This document shows, one piece after another, positions 43,764 through 56,090 of a stretch of 64,000 nt of DNA. Under the pieces are notes generated by a model. The model had not been told where the DNA came from. It ran no database searches and saw nothing but the letters and a program-made list of their open reading frames with translations. Positions within the stretch are counted from its first letter, which is position 1; every line of letters starts with the position of its first letter. The position numbers and the translations under genes were made by a program. The DNA is from Molossus alvarezi (Eukaryota; Chordata; Mammalia; Chiroptera; Molossidae): contig CM073898.1 in NCBI GenBank assembly GCA_037176705.1, positions 22,614,488 through 22,678,487 of the forward strand, in the 5' to 3' direction.

Positions 43764-44242
43764 GACTGGAACTCTGAGAGGACACCTGGTATGGAGGGCA
43801 TTCAGAGTATGTGCTGAGTCTCCACCGCAAAGGAAGGTGGTCAGCTTGCTCCTTCCCAGAGCTGTGCAAACCCCTCCCTCAGAGATTCAACCCCACACAG
43901 GTGAGCAAAGAAATGCAAATTGAGGCTCATTAACAACCAGCATCTGCCCCACCCTCCACCCGCCTGAAATCCTCTTAAGCTGGCACATGAGGCAGTTTCT
44001 CATTCAACTGAGAACCCAAGGCTTTCCAAGTTATGAGGCTAATAGCCTCAGGCAAAAAGCTAGAAAATAACTGAACTTTTCCTGGGCTTGCAAATCTACC
44101 CAGGAAAGTAAAACTTGACAATGGAGTTTAACATGGGCCCTCATTTGCTCATCCAAACCGAGTAGAGGGAGCCACAAATATCAGAACACCAACTCCCACA
44201 GGGAATAGTTGGCAGGCTCCAAAACCCACTGAGATAGCCAAA

Positions 44243-45116
44243 ATGGTGAAACAAGGAAACAAATCCCAAATGAAAGAACAAGAGAACTCTATTGAAGATG
44301 AGATCAATGAAATGCAGCTAAGCAAATTATCAGAGGTAGAGTTCAGAGCAATGATCTTGAAGAAGCTCAACAGCATGAGTAAGGACATCAGCATCATGAG
44401 TAAAGATATAGAAACATTGAAAACCAACTAAGTGGAAATGAAGAATGACATAGCAGAACTAAAGAACACATTGGAAGGACTAACCAGGAAAGTAGAGGAA
44501 GCTGAGGACTGGATCAGTGAATTAAAAGACAAGGTAGAAAAAAATCATGCAATCAGAAAACCAAAAGGAAAAACAATTAAAAAATAGGAAGACAGTTTAA
44601 GAGAACTGTGGGACAACTGAAAACGTAACAACATTCGCAGCATAGGAGTCCCTGAAGAAGAAGAAAATGAGCAAGGATTAGAGAATATATTTGAAGAGAT
44701 AGTGACAGAAAACTTTCCTAACTTGAAGAAAGAAGGCATTCAAGTTCAAAAAGCACAGAGAGCCCCAAGTAAAAAGAACCCAAACAGGTCTACCCCAAGA
44801 CACATAATTAAAATGCCAAAAATTAAAGACAAAGAGAGAATCTAAAGGCAGTAAGAGAGAAGCAACAGGTTACCTACAAAGGAAACCCCAAAGGCTCTCA
44901 GCTGATTTCTCAAAAGAAACACTACAGGCCAGAAGGGAATGGCATGAAGTAGTCAAGGTCATAAAAAACAAGGATCTGAGTTCAAGACTGCTCTATCCAG
45001 TAAGGCTATCATTCAAAATAGAAGGTCAAATAAAGAGCTTCACAGACAAAAAAGACCAAGGGAATATATTAGCACCAAAGCACCACTGCAAGAAAATGTT
45101 AAAAAGACTGCTGTAA
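44243..45116 (+). pseudogene. L1 ORF1 (copy C, broken)
   Basis: L1 RNA-binding chaperone remnant. Start MVKQGNKSQMKEQ at 44243 in the context CCAAAATGG. The coiled-coil part is recognisable (MQLSKLSEVEFRAM, LKKLNSMSKDIS), with an early TAA at about 44429-44431. The RRM-region word IGVPEEEEN lies near 44644-44670, and the C-terminal region LSADFSKETLQARREW near 44896-44943. The terminal KDCC/KGLL-type end stops at 45114-45116. Not functional. Confidence 0.92.
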
Positions 45117-45161
45117 TTAGTAGAAGAAATAGGAAGAAAAATAGAACCACACTAAACAAAA

Positions 45162-48100
45162 ATGGTAATAAATAAGTACATGTCAATAATCACCTTGACT
45201 GTAAATGGATTGAATGCTCCAATAAAAAGACACAGAGTAGCTGACTGAATAAGAAAGCACAACGCACAGGTAGATTGTTTACAAGAGACCCACCTCACAA
45301 CAAATACTCACATAGGTTAAAAGTAAAGGGATGGAAAAAAATCTTTGAAGCAAACGGAAAAGAAAAAAAGCTGGGGTAGCAATAATCACATCTGATAAAT
45401 TAGTTTTCAAAATAAAGGCTGTAACTAGAGACAAAGAAGGCCACTACATAATATTGAAAGTATCTATCCAACAGGAAGGTATAACCTTGGTAAACACATA
45501 TGCACCCAATAGAGGAGCACCAAAATATATTAAAAATCTTCTGGAGGACTTCAAAGGAGAAATCAACAGCATTACAATCATAGCAGGGGACTTGAACACC
45601 CACTGACATCACTGGATAGATCATTTAGACAAAAAATTAACAAGGAAACACAGACTCTAAAATGAAGCACTAGATTAAATGTATTTAATAGATATCTACA
45701 GAGAATTACACCCCAAAACTACAGAATTCACATTCTTCTCAAGTGCACATTGGACATTCTCAAAGATAGCCACATGTTAGGACACAAACTAAGAGTCTAC
45801 AAGTTCAAGATTAAGTCATATCAAGCATCTTCTCAGATCACAATGGCATGAAACTAAAAATTAATTTCAATAAGAACATGCAAAGACATTTAAAAACATG
45901 GAGGCTAAATAGCATGTTATTGAACAATTAATGGGTTACCAAGGAGACCAAAGAAGAAATTAAAAACTTCCTGGAAACCAATGAAAATGAACACACAACA
46001 ACACAAAAATCTATGGGATGCAGTGAAAGCAGTTCTGAGAAGGAAGACCATAGCACTACAGGCCCACCTCAAGAAAAAAGAAAAATTTCTAATTGACTAC
46101 CTAACCTCAGAACTTAAAAAACTAGAAAGAAAACAAACAAAAGTAAAGATTAGAACAGAAATAAAAGACATGGAGACCAAAAAAACAATTTAAAGGATCA
46201 ATGAAACAAAGAGCTGGTTTTTTGAAAAGATAAACAAGATTGATGGACCCTTAGCTAGACTCACCAAGAAACAAAGAGAGAGAACCCAAATACACAAAAT
46301 CAGAAATGAAAGAAGAAAAGTAACAACTGACAGAGGATCTTTATAAAAATACTATGGATCATTAACAAATACTATGAACAATTATATGGCAACTAATTGG
46401 ACAATCTAAGTGAAATGGACAAATTTATAAAAACACATAGTCTCACCAAATTGAACGAAGAAGAGATAGAAAACTTGAATAGACCAATAACAAGGAAGGA
46501 AATTGAAGATGTAATCCAGACTCTCCCAGCAAACAAAAGCCCAGGCCCAGATGGCCTCACAGGAGAGGTTTACTGAACATTCAGAGAACTAACGCATTCT
46601 CCTCAAACTACTCCAAAAAATTTAAAAAAAGGAAGACTTCCAAACTCATTTTATGAGGCCAACATAATTCTAATACCAAAACCAGAAAAAGACACTACAA
46701 AGAAAAAAAACTATAGGCCAATATCCCTGATGAACATAGATGCCAAAATCCTGAACAAAATACTAGCAAATCGAATCCAGCAATACATCAAAAAAATTAT
46801 TCACCATGACCAAGTGGGATTTATCCATGGGATGCAAGGCTGACATAATATTCGCAAATCAATAAATGTGATACACCACATAAACAAAATGAAGAATAAA
46901 AACCACATGATCATATCAATAGATGCTGAAAAAGCATTTGGTAAAATCTGGCACCATTTCTGATAAAAACACTCAGCAATTTGGGAATAGAGGGATCATA
47001 TCTTGACATAATAAAGGCTGTATATAAAAGACTTACAGCCAACATCCTACTCAATGGGCAAAAACTAACAGCATTTCCCTTAAGAACAGGAACAAGACAC
47101 AGATGCCCACTTTTACCACTCTTATTTAACATAGTACTGGAAATCTTAACCACAGCAATCAGACATGAAGAAAAAACTAAAAGGAATCCACATTGGAAAA
47201 GAGGTGAAACTGTTATTATTTGCAGATGACATGATATTATACATAGAAAACCCTAAAGACTCCATTAAAAATCCACTAGACTTAATAAATGAATTTGGCC
47301 AAGTAGCATGATTCAAAATTAACATCAAGAAATCGATGACATTCTTATACACCAATGATGAACTCATAGAAAGAAAATCTAAAAAAGAATCCCATTTACC
47401 ATCACAGCAAAAATATTAAGATACCTAGGAATAAACTTAACCAAAAAAGTAAAGGACCTATTTGCAGAAAACTATAGGATATTAAAAAAAGAAATAGAGG
47501 AAGATATAAAAAAGTAGAAGCACATACCTTGTTCATGGACTGGAAGAATTAACATCATTAAAATGTTCATACCACCCAAAGCAATCTATAGATTCAATGC
47601 AATCCCCATCAAAATACCAATGACTTATTTCACAGAACTGGAACAAATACTTCAAGTTCACATGGAACCAAAAAAGACCCTGAATAGCCACAGCAATTTT
47701 GAAAAAGAAAGACAAGGTAGGCGAGATCACTATACCGGTGAGGATTAAATAAATAAATAAATAAATACTTAAAAAAAAAAAAACTGTAATCAAAACAGCC
47801 TGGTACTGGCACAAGAACAGGTACATAGATCAATGAAATACAACAGAGAACTCAGAAATGGACCCAAGACATTATGCTCAATTAATATTTGGCAAAGGTG
47901 GCAAGAACATACAATGAAGTAAAGACAGCCTCTTTAATAAATGATGTTGGGAAAATGGGACAGCTATGTGCAAAAAAAATGAAATTAGACCATCAATTTA
48001 CAACATACACAAGAATAAACTCAAAATGTATAAAAGACTTAAATGTGACTCGGGAATTCATAAAAACCCTAAAAGAAAATGTAGGCAACAAAATTTTAGA

Positions 48101-48964
48101 CATGATATGCTGTAGAACTTTCACTGATACATCACCTAAGGCAAAAGAAGCAAAGGTGAAAATGAACACATGGGACTACATCAAAGTCAAAAGCTTCTGC
48201 ACAGCAAAAGAAACAACCTCAAAATGGAAAGGTAACCTACTGTATGGGAGAGCATCATTGCCAATGATATATCAGATAAGGGGTTAATCTCCAACATATA
48301 TAGAGTGCTTATATAACTCAACAAAAGGAAGACAAAGAACCCAATTACAAAATGGGCAGAGGAACTAAATAGACACCTCTCCAAACAGGACACACAAATG
48401 GCCAAGAGACATATGAAGAAATGCTCAACATCACTAATTATCAGAGAGATGCAAATTAAAACAGCAATGAGGTATCACCTCACACCTGTCAGAACAGCTG
48501 CCATCAACAGAGCATCAAACAAGTGTTGGTGAAGGTGTGGAGTAAAAGGGACTCTAATCCACTGCTGGTGGGAATGCAGATTGGTGCAGCCACTATGAAA
48601 AACACTATGCTGTAACCTCAAAAAATTAAAAATTGAATTACCATTTGACACAGTGATCCCACTCCTTAGAATATACCCTAACGAGCCTGAAACACCAATT
48701 AGAAAGAATGTATGTACCCCTATGTTCGTAGCAGCACTATTTACAATAGCTAAGACCTGGAAACAGCCCAAGTGTCCTTCAGTAGATGAATGGATATAAA
48801 TGCTAGGGTACATATATACAATGGAGTACTATGCAGCTGTAAGAAAGATAGATATTTTATCCTTTGAGATGACATGGAGGGACCTGGAGAGTATTATCTT
48901 AAGCAAAGCAAGCCAAGCAGAGAAAGACAAATATCACATGATCTCACTTATTTGTGGAATATAA
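45162..48964 (+). pseudogene. L1 ORF2 (copy C, broken)
   Basis: Endonuclease/RT remnant. ATG at 45162. Nucleotides for the S-D-H motif are present (TCAGATCACAATGG near 45834), unlike copy B. The RT motifs [14 protein letters not shown] (Q and G of the family motif changed) and an intact FADD box near 47218-47229 are visible. Many stops and frameshifts. Near 47737-47782, 27 bases of ORF2 are replaced by a gaggatt word plus A-rich repeats that look like the end of a Ves SINE. Reading ends GI-stop at 48964. Not functional. Confidence 0.93.
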
Positions 48965-49212
48965 TGAACATAACAGTCTGAGGAACAGGGTAGTTCCAGA
49001 GACATGGAAGTACGGTACAGACTGACAATCCCCAGAAGAGGGGGTGGGGGGAGAGATAAATCACAGAATTTATACACATGTATGCATAACCAATGGACAT
49101 GGACAACAAAGCTGAGGATGGGGTGGGGAGTGAGGGGGAGGAGGGTTTCAACAGGGGGAAAAGGAGAAACATCTGTAACAAAAAATAAATAAAAATTAAA
49201 AATAACATTTGA

Positions 49213-49625
49213 TAAAAATGTATATATATGTGATTTTTAAATGCCTAGCAAACTTAAAATGGGATTATCTACTCCCCTTATAGATAATCTTGTGAAGCGT
49301 ATGTATAAAAAGCTTACAAAATATTCTTTCAAATATTTTGAAACATTACTTCAATCATTAGAAGCATTCCCTATAAAAATCATTAACTGTAAAAATTTCA
49401 CAACTTTTATTCCATATTCTGAAAAGCCTTTCCAATGCAGCTAAACAAACAAACAAACCAAAAAACCGGTAAAAAAACAATTGGAAAGAAAAAAAATAAA
49501 ACTACTTAGAGAATAGATTCAAAACCACCCGGAAGGTAATTATTAGAATGAATGCTAAAGTTTTTTAGGTGGCAGTGTCTATGATTTATTCATGTTTTAA
49601 GTAATGTAATTTAAAAGAAGAACTT
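49213..49625. other. Unassigned stretch
   Basis: AT-rich; includes a short (AAAC)n at about 49443-49458. Nothing else recognised. Confidence 0.4.
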
Positions 49626-49629
49626 ATTT

Positions 49630-51240
49630 ACTATAGCAAAAAAATATATTTAGAGATCATTTTAACAAGATATCCAAGATCTTAATATAGATAATTCCAA
49701 AGTTTATTAAAAGAAAATTTAAAATACCTTATTTGTGGAAAGAAGGACTTATTAAAGTTGTCAATTCTGCTTAAATTGATCTTTAGATTCCATGTAACTC
49801 CAATCAAAATCTTATAGGATATTGACCAGGTGATGAGAAAATGTATATTAAAAAAGCAAAAAACCCAGAAGAACCAAAAGTACCTGGAAGAACATTAAGA
49901 TGGTTTGATTTCTCTTCCTGCCAATTAGCAAGACTTCATAAATCTACTTAATTTATACTGTTTGGTGATGGTAAAATGATAATAAATTTCTCAATAAAAT
50001 GATATAAAGTGCATAGAAACAGATCCAACACATGTATCAACACTTTTATAAAATTATATATTCCTGGGAATTAATGAACTCAACAACAAATAGTGCTGAG
50101 CTAACTGGTTATACATATAAAAAAATAAAATAAAATTTGAAACTAAATTAATTTTTTATGCAAAAGCTATATCAAATTTTAAATGGAAAATACAAAACTG
50201 TATGACCTCAGAAAATAATGTTTTAACAAGGAACAAAATAATTGCAAGAAAAATATTGATAAATTCAACTAAAATTAAAGATATCTATTTATGTAAAAAC
50301 ACCGTAAGTTTCTGAAAAGGAGTCATAGACAGGGAGACTTTGCTACTCACATACTAAATTAGTAATAATTAGATCAGAAATTGAGTAGAAAATGAACTAG
50401 AAATAGAACAGAAATTCCACATAAGATAAAACAGAGCAGAAAATAAATATAAAAACAGATGATCAGATAATTATGAGCAATCAAAAAATAATTTAGGTCT
50501 AAAAGTGAGACACATTTTCATATCTATTAGAATGGCAAAATATAATAAGTCTGGAAAATAACTGATATTTGTAAAAATGTGGAACATCTGGAATACTTAT
50601 ACGATACTGATGAAAGTATCAATTGGTACGATTACTTTAAAATTTTAACGTGCACATAGCAAACAACTTGCTATTTCCCCTAATAAGTATAAATAAGATA
50701 TAGGAAATCTTGCCCTGGTTTACCAGGTAATATGTCAATGAATGTTCAAACTAGCATTGTTACCAAGAACAATAAACTAAAAACAACTATGACCATATAC
50801 AGATGAATGCATAAATAGTGCTAGATTCATTTGATAGAATATTTACAAATAGGGAAGGAAAATGAACAATGTCATATACTAAAATAGATGAATTTTAGAA
50901 ATATGATTTTGAGGAAATGAGGAAAGCTTAGAGCAAAGAAACGGGAATCATACTATGTTAATTTTGAAAAGGACAAACAGTCCAAATACTTAAGAATACA
51001 CTTAAGAATAATTTTATATGCAATACAAATCTATGAAAAACAAAAAGTAAAATGATGATAAACAAAAAAATTCATGTTAGCTGTCACTTCTAGAACATAC
51101 GAAAGTATATGGGTTGGGAATGAAACTCACAGGTGTTTTTAGTGGCCTTTGTAATACTCTATCTCCTGAGAAATTAGAGGATGAATTCATGGGTATAATA
51201 CCTACTACTATTTAAACATATTTAGATGGGTACTTTTTTT
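49630..51240 (+). mobile_element. Old LINE-1, ORF2 C-terminal half and 3'UTR (L1M-like)
   Basis: Sense L1 wording in order: CATGTAACTCCAATCAAAAT (49791), TGGGAATTAATGAACTCAAC region, TATCTATTAGAATGGC near 50520, ATACAGATGAATGCATAAAT (50797), TAGATGAATTTTAGAAATAT (50884), GAGCAAAGAAACGGGAATCA near 50930, then 3'UTR-like GGCCTTTGTAATACTCTATC (51142). All frames broken. Clearly older than copies A-C. Confidence 0.65.
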
Positions 51241-54200
51241 CATTTCTAATATTACTTAATAAAATATAATATTTTCTAAGTTATACAGCTAAGAATTAGA
51301 AAAGCTGAAATGCAAAATGAGAAATGAACATCAAAACAATTCTATTTCCTCCACATCATTTTGTCTACAATGAAATATCAAAGTACTTATGTAAATTATC
51401 TCATTGATAACCTATGCCAAATAGTTTCTCAATTAAGCATGTGCTCATATCTTCAGTATTTGAATATGGATTATAACTCAACATAGGACACAATGTTAAA
51501 TTTTGAGTAAACTATGATTTGAACCAACATGAATCCATATTAAAGAAGAGAGAGCTGCACTAGAATTTACAAATCACTTCTTGATTTAGCCATAGGTTAC
51601 CTATACTCTCTTTGTCTCTGAGACAAACCTTGAGAAATAATGCAAAAGGAAATTGAGATTTGTTTGTTATGATTTTATATTTAATGATTCTTAGAAAAGT
51701 GTGGCATTTACTAACTTAATTATAAGAAACAGCAATATCCTATCTGAGTAGTTTGCAATATGTTTCAACTTGCATTGCTTCACCTATGAGCAGAGAACTA
51801 AGGTCGGAGATTTATTTGTTTGACTAATTGTTGTAAACAAGAGTGTCCTTAGATTTGAGGCAAATCATAAAGTGTTTCAGCATCTTAGTGGGACAGTTAT
51901 CAATTCACTGTTTCTCAGCTCAAGTTCACTCTTCAGTTCCTGCTTTATGACAATGAATTAGATCACTTAAGCACATATTTCTACTGAGAACAGTATTAAA
52001 CTTTAGCGGTAAAGGGTACTAGGGGAACATTTCAGGAAGAAGAGCATTCCTTCCCGGTTCTGGTGTCCTGAGTTGTGTTTTTGTTCTTCCAGCTCCATAG
52101 TGACTCATAGAGGGTGCAGGTGAGTGAGGATAGCCAGGAAAACCGAGAGTACATATCAAAAGTCCACGGCTCTTAGGTAACCACCCAGCTCTGGTGCAAG
52201 GTCAGTGACGACCTATCCACAGTTCTTCCAACACAGACCCATGTACTGGAGTCCCACAGATGTGCTTGCTCTGCGTGGCCCCCATCAGCTGTGGTCACCT
52301 GTGCCACAGACCTGATACCTGCCTGCCTGGAAGCTCTACCCCAGGTAACGTAGTAAACTTCCTCCCTATCCATTGGGATGCGATCACATCATCACCAATG
52401 AGCTCTGAACCAGAGCCCTGGGGAGGGGCTTCCTCTCAAGTGTGTTCTTCTTTGCATGCCCTTCTTCAGCCCTATGACATGTTTTCATAGCTTTCTGTCT
52501 TTATAGTTCTCTCCCATGGTTCACTAATTATTAACTTTTCTTCATTTAAATTGTGTGATTTCTGTCTCCAGATGGAACAAAGAATAACACTTTTCGCCAC
52601 GAAGGAATTATCTCCATCTGACTTCAGTTTCAAAACATTTCTCCTCATTCACATAGCATCTACTAAATTTGTTTGATTTGGTTGCCTTAGTAACTCACAA
52701 CAAGAATTGCGAAGGCTAAATAAATAATAGGCTGCAGAAGGTTAACAATAACTGACATATATAAAGGAGACTACTACTGTGGATAATTTTTGCAATAATA
52801 AAGACTAACTTTAAAAGTGTGAAATTCGGTAGGTGAAGAAAAGAAAAATGGCTCTATCAAGGTCATGGGCAGAAGACAAAAATCTACCTAAGACCCAGTC
52901 TACTAGAAGAAACCATTGCAAAGCACTTGGGGAAGGAAGGAAAGATGCCTTTCATGGCATGCATCTGAATGAAGTTGTAATGAATTATAAATTGTCAAGT
53001 GGGAAAGGGACTATCCGAAATGGATATGAGTATTTGTGTTACAAAGAGTTTATGGAAAAGATTAGATAATAAAACGTCCTTATTAGCTCATTTCTATACT
53101 TACCATACCTGGATGGTCTTTTGTGTGGCTCCACAGTGGCATGGAATTATTTGAATTCCTTTGGAGGAACCTCAGACCAGTTTGACTCATAATTAACTCT
53201 TCCCTACAGTGAATAAGATTATAGGAGCATCTCACTATAATTTTCCTGTGGTTAATCTTATTATTCATGAGGCTTTTATCCTGAAATCTTTGTCCACTTT
53301 CTACCACTTGAAAACCAATTAAGAATCTTGCATATTTTCTCTCACAAGCCTTTTACAATGACACTATCTGGAGGGTTTTTTTGTTTGTTTATTGTTGTTT
53401 TTTTAAAATAAGGATTGGAGGTAGAGTGTCTTTTATTAAAATCATAAATTCTCTGAAAGACCTAATATATGTCCAGGAAAAAGCTGATGCTGAAACATTT
53501 TAAACCTCTTGCAGTTGACAAGAAATGACATTTATACTAAAGGTCCAGAGAGATTTGACAGTGATCTCTCGAAAGCAGAAACTGCTTTAATTCTATGAAT
53601 TTTATATGAACAACATTTTCCCCCCTGGGACGGACAGTTGGAGATGGATTCTGTTATTACAGAAAAGTACAGACATGTCCTTTTAGTTCCAAATGAAAAC
53701 AGCAATTAGTGATAGATAAATGTTTCTTTTCCCCTTTACCTCATCTGTCTTAAGTTACTAACCTTCAGGATAAATATGTCTAAAATGTAAACAAGGTTTT
53801 TTTTTTTTCCTATAGTAGATGTTATTTGTAATAGGATGATATGTCAGAGATTCAGCTAGCTCACTGTCAAGTGCTTAACCTATTCTGCAAATCAGTTATC
53901 ACAGTGCTAGCCTGCTTATGACAAAACAAAATTAAAACTGTCTTGAACTCATATTTTTCATGGACTTCCCTAGTTAATACCCATTCACGTGTCTTGCAGT
54001 TCAGAAAGATATAACTGACCAAGCATGGGAAAGAAAAATTTGACAAAGAAAGAATATTACACTTAGAATATCTAAAATGAGAATCTAAATATCTAAAATA
54101 AATATTTTAAAATAATATAGACTATTTCCCCAATCAAAATAATTAGCACAATTTTCTGGTAAATAATGACATTAGACAAAGTGGCACCCCTTTTTCTGAA

Positions 54201-54430
54201 ATATGCATGAATATATCCCAGAGTTAATTTCATCATACAAATAACTAGAGTAAAAACTTATCCCAATCAGATTCATAGATACTATTTTTTTTTAATAAAT
54301 GGAAGCTATTTTTTTCTTTTATGCTTTGCATTTTATATTCTCTTAGCTGAGTGTGCATTTTCTCTCATGAACTATATTAAACCAATTTTTCTTTCTTATT
54401 TGTAAAACATTTTAAGCTGTGATGAATTTC
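51241..54430. other. Long unassigned stretch with a GC-richer island at 52020-52480
   Basis: No gene supported. The island 52020-52480 stands out in base composition and holds short frames on both strands (52173-52373 minus, 52260-52490 plus) without recognisable motifs; it may be an old LTR. A T-rich block lies at 53375-53405. The 78-codon plus frame at 52833-53069 is basic and has no known motif; chance is likely. Confidence 0.4.
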
Positions 54431-54446
54431 AAGGAGTACATTATTA

Positions 54447-54657
54447 TTTTTAGCATATATATTTTTTATTGATTTTAGAGAGAGAGGAAGGGAGAGAGAG
54501 ATGAAAACATCGATGAGAAAGAATAATTAGCAAACTCCTGCATGCCCTTCACTGGGGATTGGGCCCACAACCTGGGCATGTGCCCTGACCAGGAATCAAA
54601 CCGATGACCTCTTGGTGCATTGGTCAACGCTCAACCACTGAGCCACACCGGCCAGGC
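54447..54657 (-). mobile_element. Ves SINE, short form, 16-bp TSD
   Basis: TTTTTTATTGATTTTAGAGA, GAAAACATCGATGAGAAAG, GGGGATTGGGCCCACAACC, GGGCATGTGCCCTGACCAGG and the head ACTGAGCCACACCGGCCAGG. TSD aagga(g/a)tacattatta at 54431-54446 and 54658-54673 (15 of 16). Confidence 0.95.
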
Positions 54658-54673
54658 AAGGAATACATTATTA

Positions 54674-55299
54674 AACATCAATTCCAGATATTATTTTCAA
54701 GAGGATAAATAGAGAAGGAGTTTGAATAATTTTAATTACAAAGGATCTGAAACTTTATTTTAAAAGTTTCTAGTAAGTATATAGTAATCTCATTTGTCAG
54801 TAATATTAGGAAATTGGTTTTGATGAAAGTAAATTTAGATCATGTAAAGCACAGAAAATATCATGAGATACATGCATTTGCAAAGGTATATTCTTCCTGC
54901 CACCAATCAGGATGCTAGTGACATTAAAACATGTAGCTGTCTGATTTTAAATGACTCTTGCTTGACAGAATGAGTGAGAATTAGAAGACATGGAGAGTGA
55001 TCACAGATAGGGATCATGTTAGGGCTGAAATTGTTTTTCTGCTAAATGGCTCTTTTTTCCTATTTGTTAGGAAAATCATTGAGGCCATCACATGGGTCAT
55101 GAAAGTTTTATGAAATCCTCTAATATAGTAAGTACCATTTGATTATTAATGAACTTGCGTTTGAAATTGGAATGTTTAGCCACTTGCTTCATTGTTGATG
55201 CAAATGCCAAATTCATTCCATAGAAGTAGTTCTTGGTATTGGGCATCCAGGAAACTAGACCTGGGTGGTGGCCACACCAGTGTGTTTAGTCCAGAATAG
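54674..55299. other. Unassigned stretch
   Basis: No feature recognised. Confidence 0.4.
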
Positions 55300-56090
55300 T
55301 CCCTAAAGATTATATGTACGATTTGTATACAGCAAATTTATGATATTGAAATTTTGAATACTATTTCCCTTTTGAAATTTAATATAAATGAAATCCTACT
55401 TTGTGTATTGATATATGTCTGGTTTTTTTCACTAAAAATCATGAAATACATACATATACATCAATATACAAATATTTTCACTCATTTTCATTCCTGCATA
55501 GTATTTCATTGAATGGATTACTAAAAATTCTTCACCCATGCAACTCTTGATAGATATTTGGGTTTTCTCAAATTTAAAATTATGCTACTGTATTTTGGTG
55601 AATATTTATATGCATTTATCTCTAGTATATATCTAGGAATAGTAGATTCAACTGTAAGAGATAATCCCAAACTGTATTCTAAAGTGGTTGTACATATATT
55701 TTTACTAGCAAAGTATTAGAGTTAAAACATTGCAAATATCATCTTTGCCAACACTTAGTATTATCAGACTTTCAAATTTTATATCTGCAGGTAGGGGAAT
55801 TGCATTGTTGTTTTAATGTTCCCTTCCTGAATATTAATATATTTGAAATAAATGTTTTTATAAATATTTTCTATTTGTGTATCTCCTTTCATGAAGCATC
55901 TGTTCATCTTTTGCTCAATACTGTATTATCTGCCTTTTTATTATTGATATGTAGGAGTTTCTTTTATTCTTGATACAATGTCTTCATAAGATATTTATTT
56001 GCAAATATCTCCTCCCACCCTGTAGCTTACTTTTTTATTCTAACAGTGTCTGTTTATAAACACACATCTTTAACTTTCATATACCACAGG
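55300..56090 (-). mobile_element. Old antisense LINE-1 fragment
   Basis: Antisense ORF2 3' region: CATAGTATTTCATTGAATGG, GCAACTCTTGATAGATATTT, TATATCTAGGAATAGTAGAT, TTGCCAACACTTAGTATTAT, CAATGTCTTCATAAGATATT, TTTGCAAATATCTCCTCCCA, TAACAGTGTCTGTTTATAAA. Strongly diverged. Confidence 0.65.

Larger units (their letters stand above)
43424..49195 (+). mobile_element. Near-full-length bat LINE-1, copy C, exact 17-bp TSD
   Basis: About 5.8 kb: 5'UTR (43424-44242), ORF1 (44243-45116), a 45-base spacer, ORF2 (45162-48964), 3'UTR and tail. The TSD ttaaaaataacatttga is identical at 43407-43423 and 49196-49212. It has the same 5' start as copy B (AAAATGGCGG within the first 21 bases). Inserted 38 bp beyond the right TSD copy of a Ves SINE. 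More stops and indels than copy B, so probably somewhat older or faster decaying. Confidence 0.96.

Noticed and set aside
52833..53069. 78-codon basic open frame on the plus strand
   Set aside because: No motif, no splice or promoter context and no polyadenylation signal at a sensible distance; length is within chance for the base composition.
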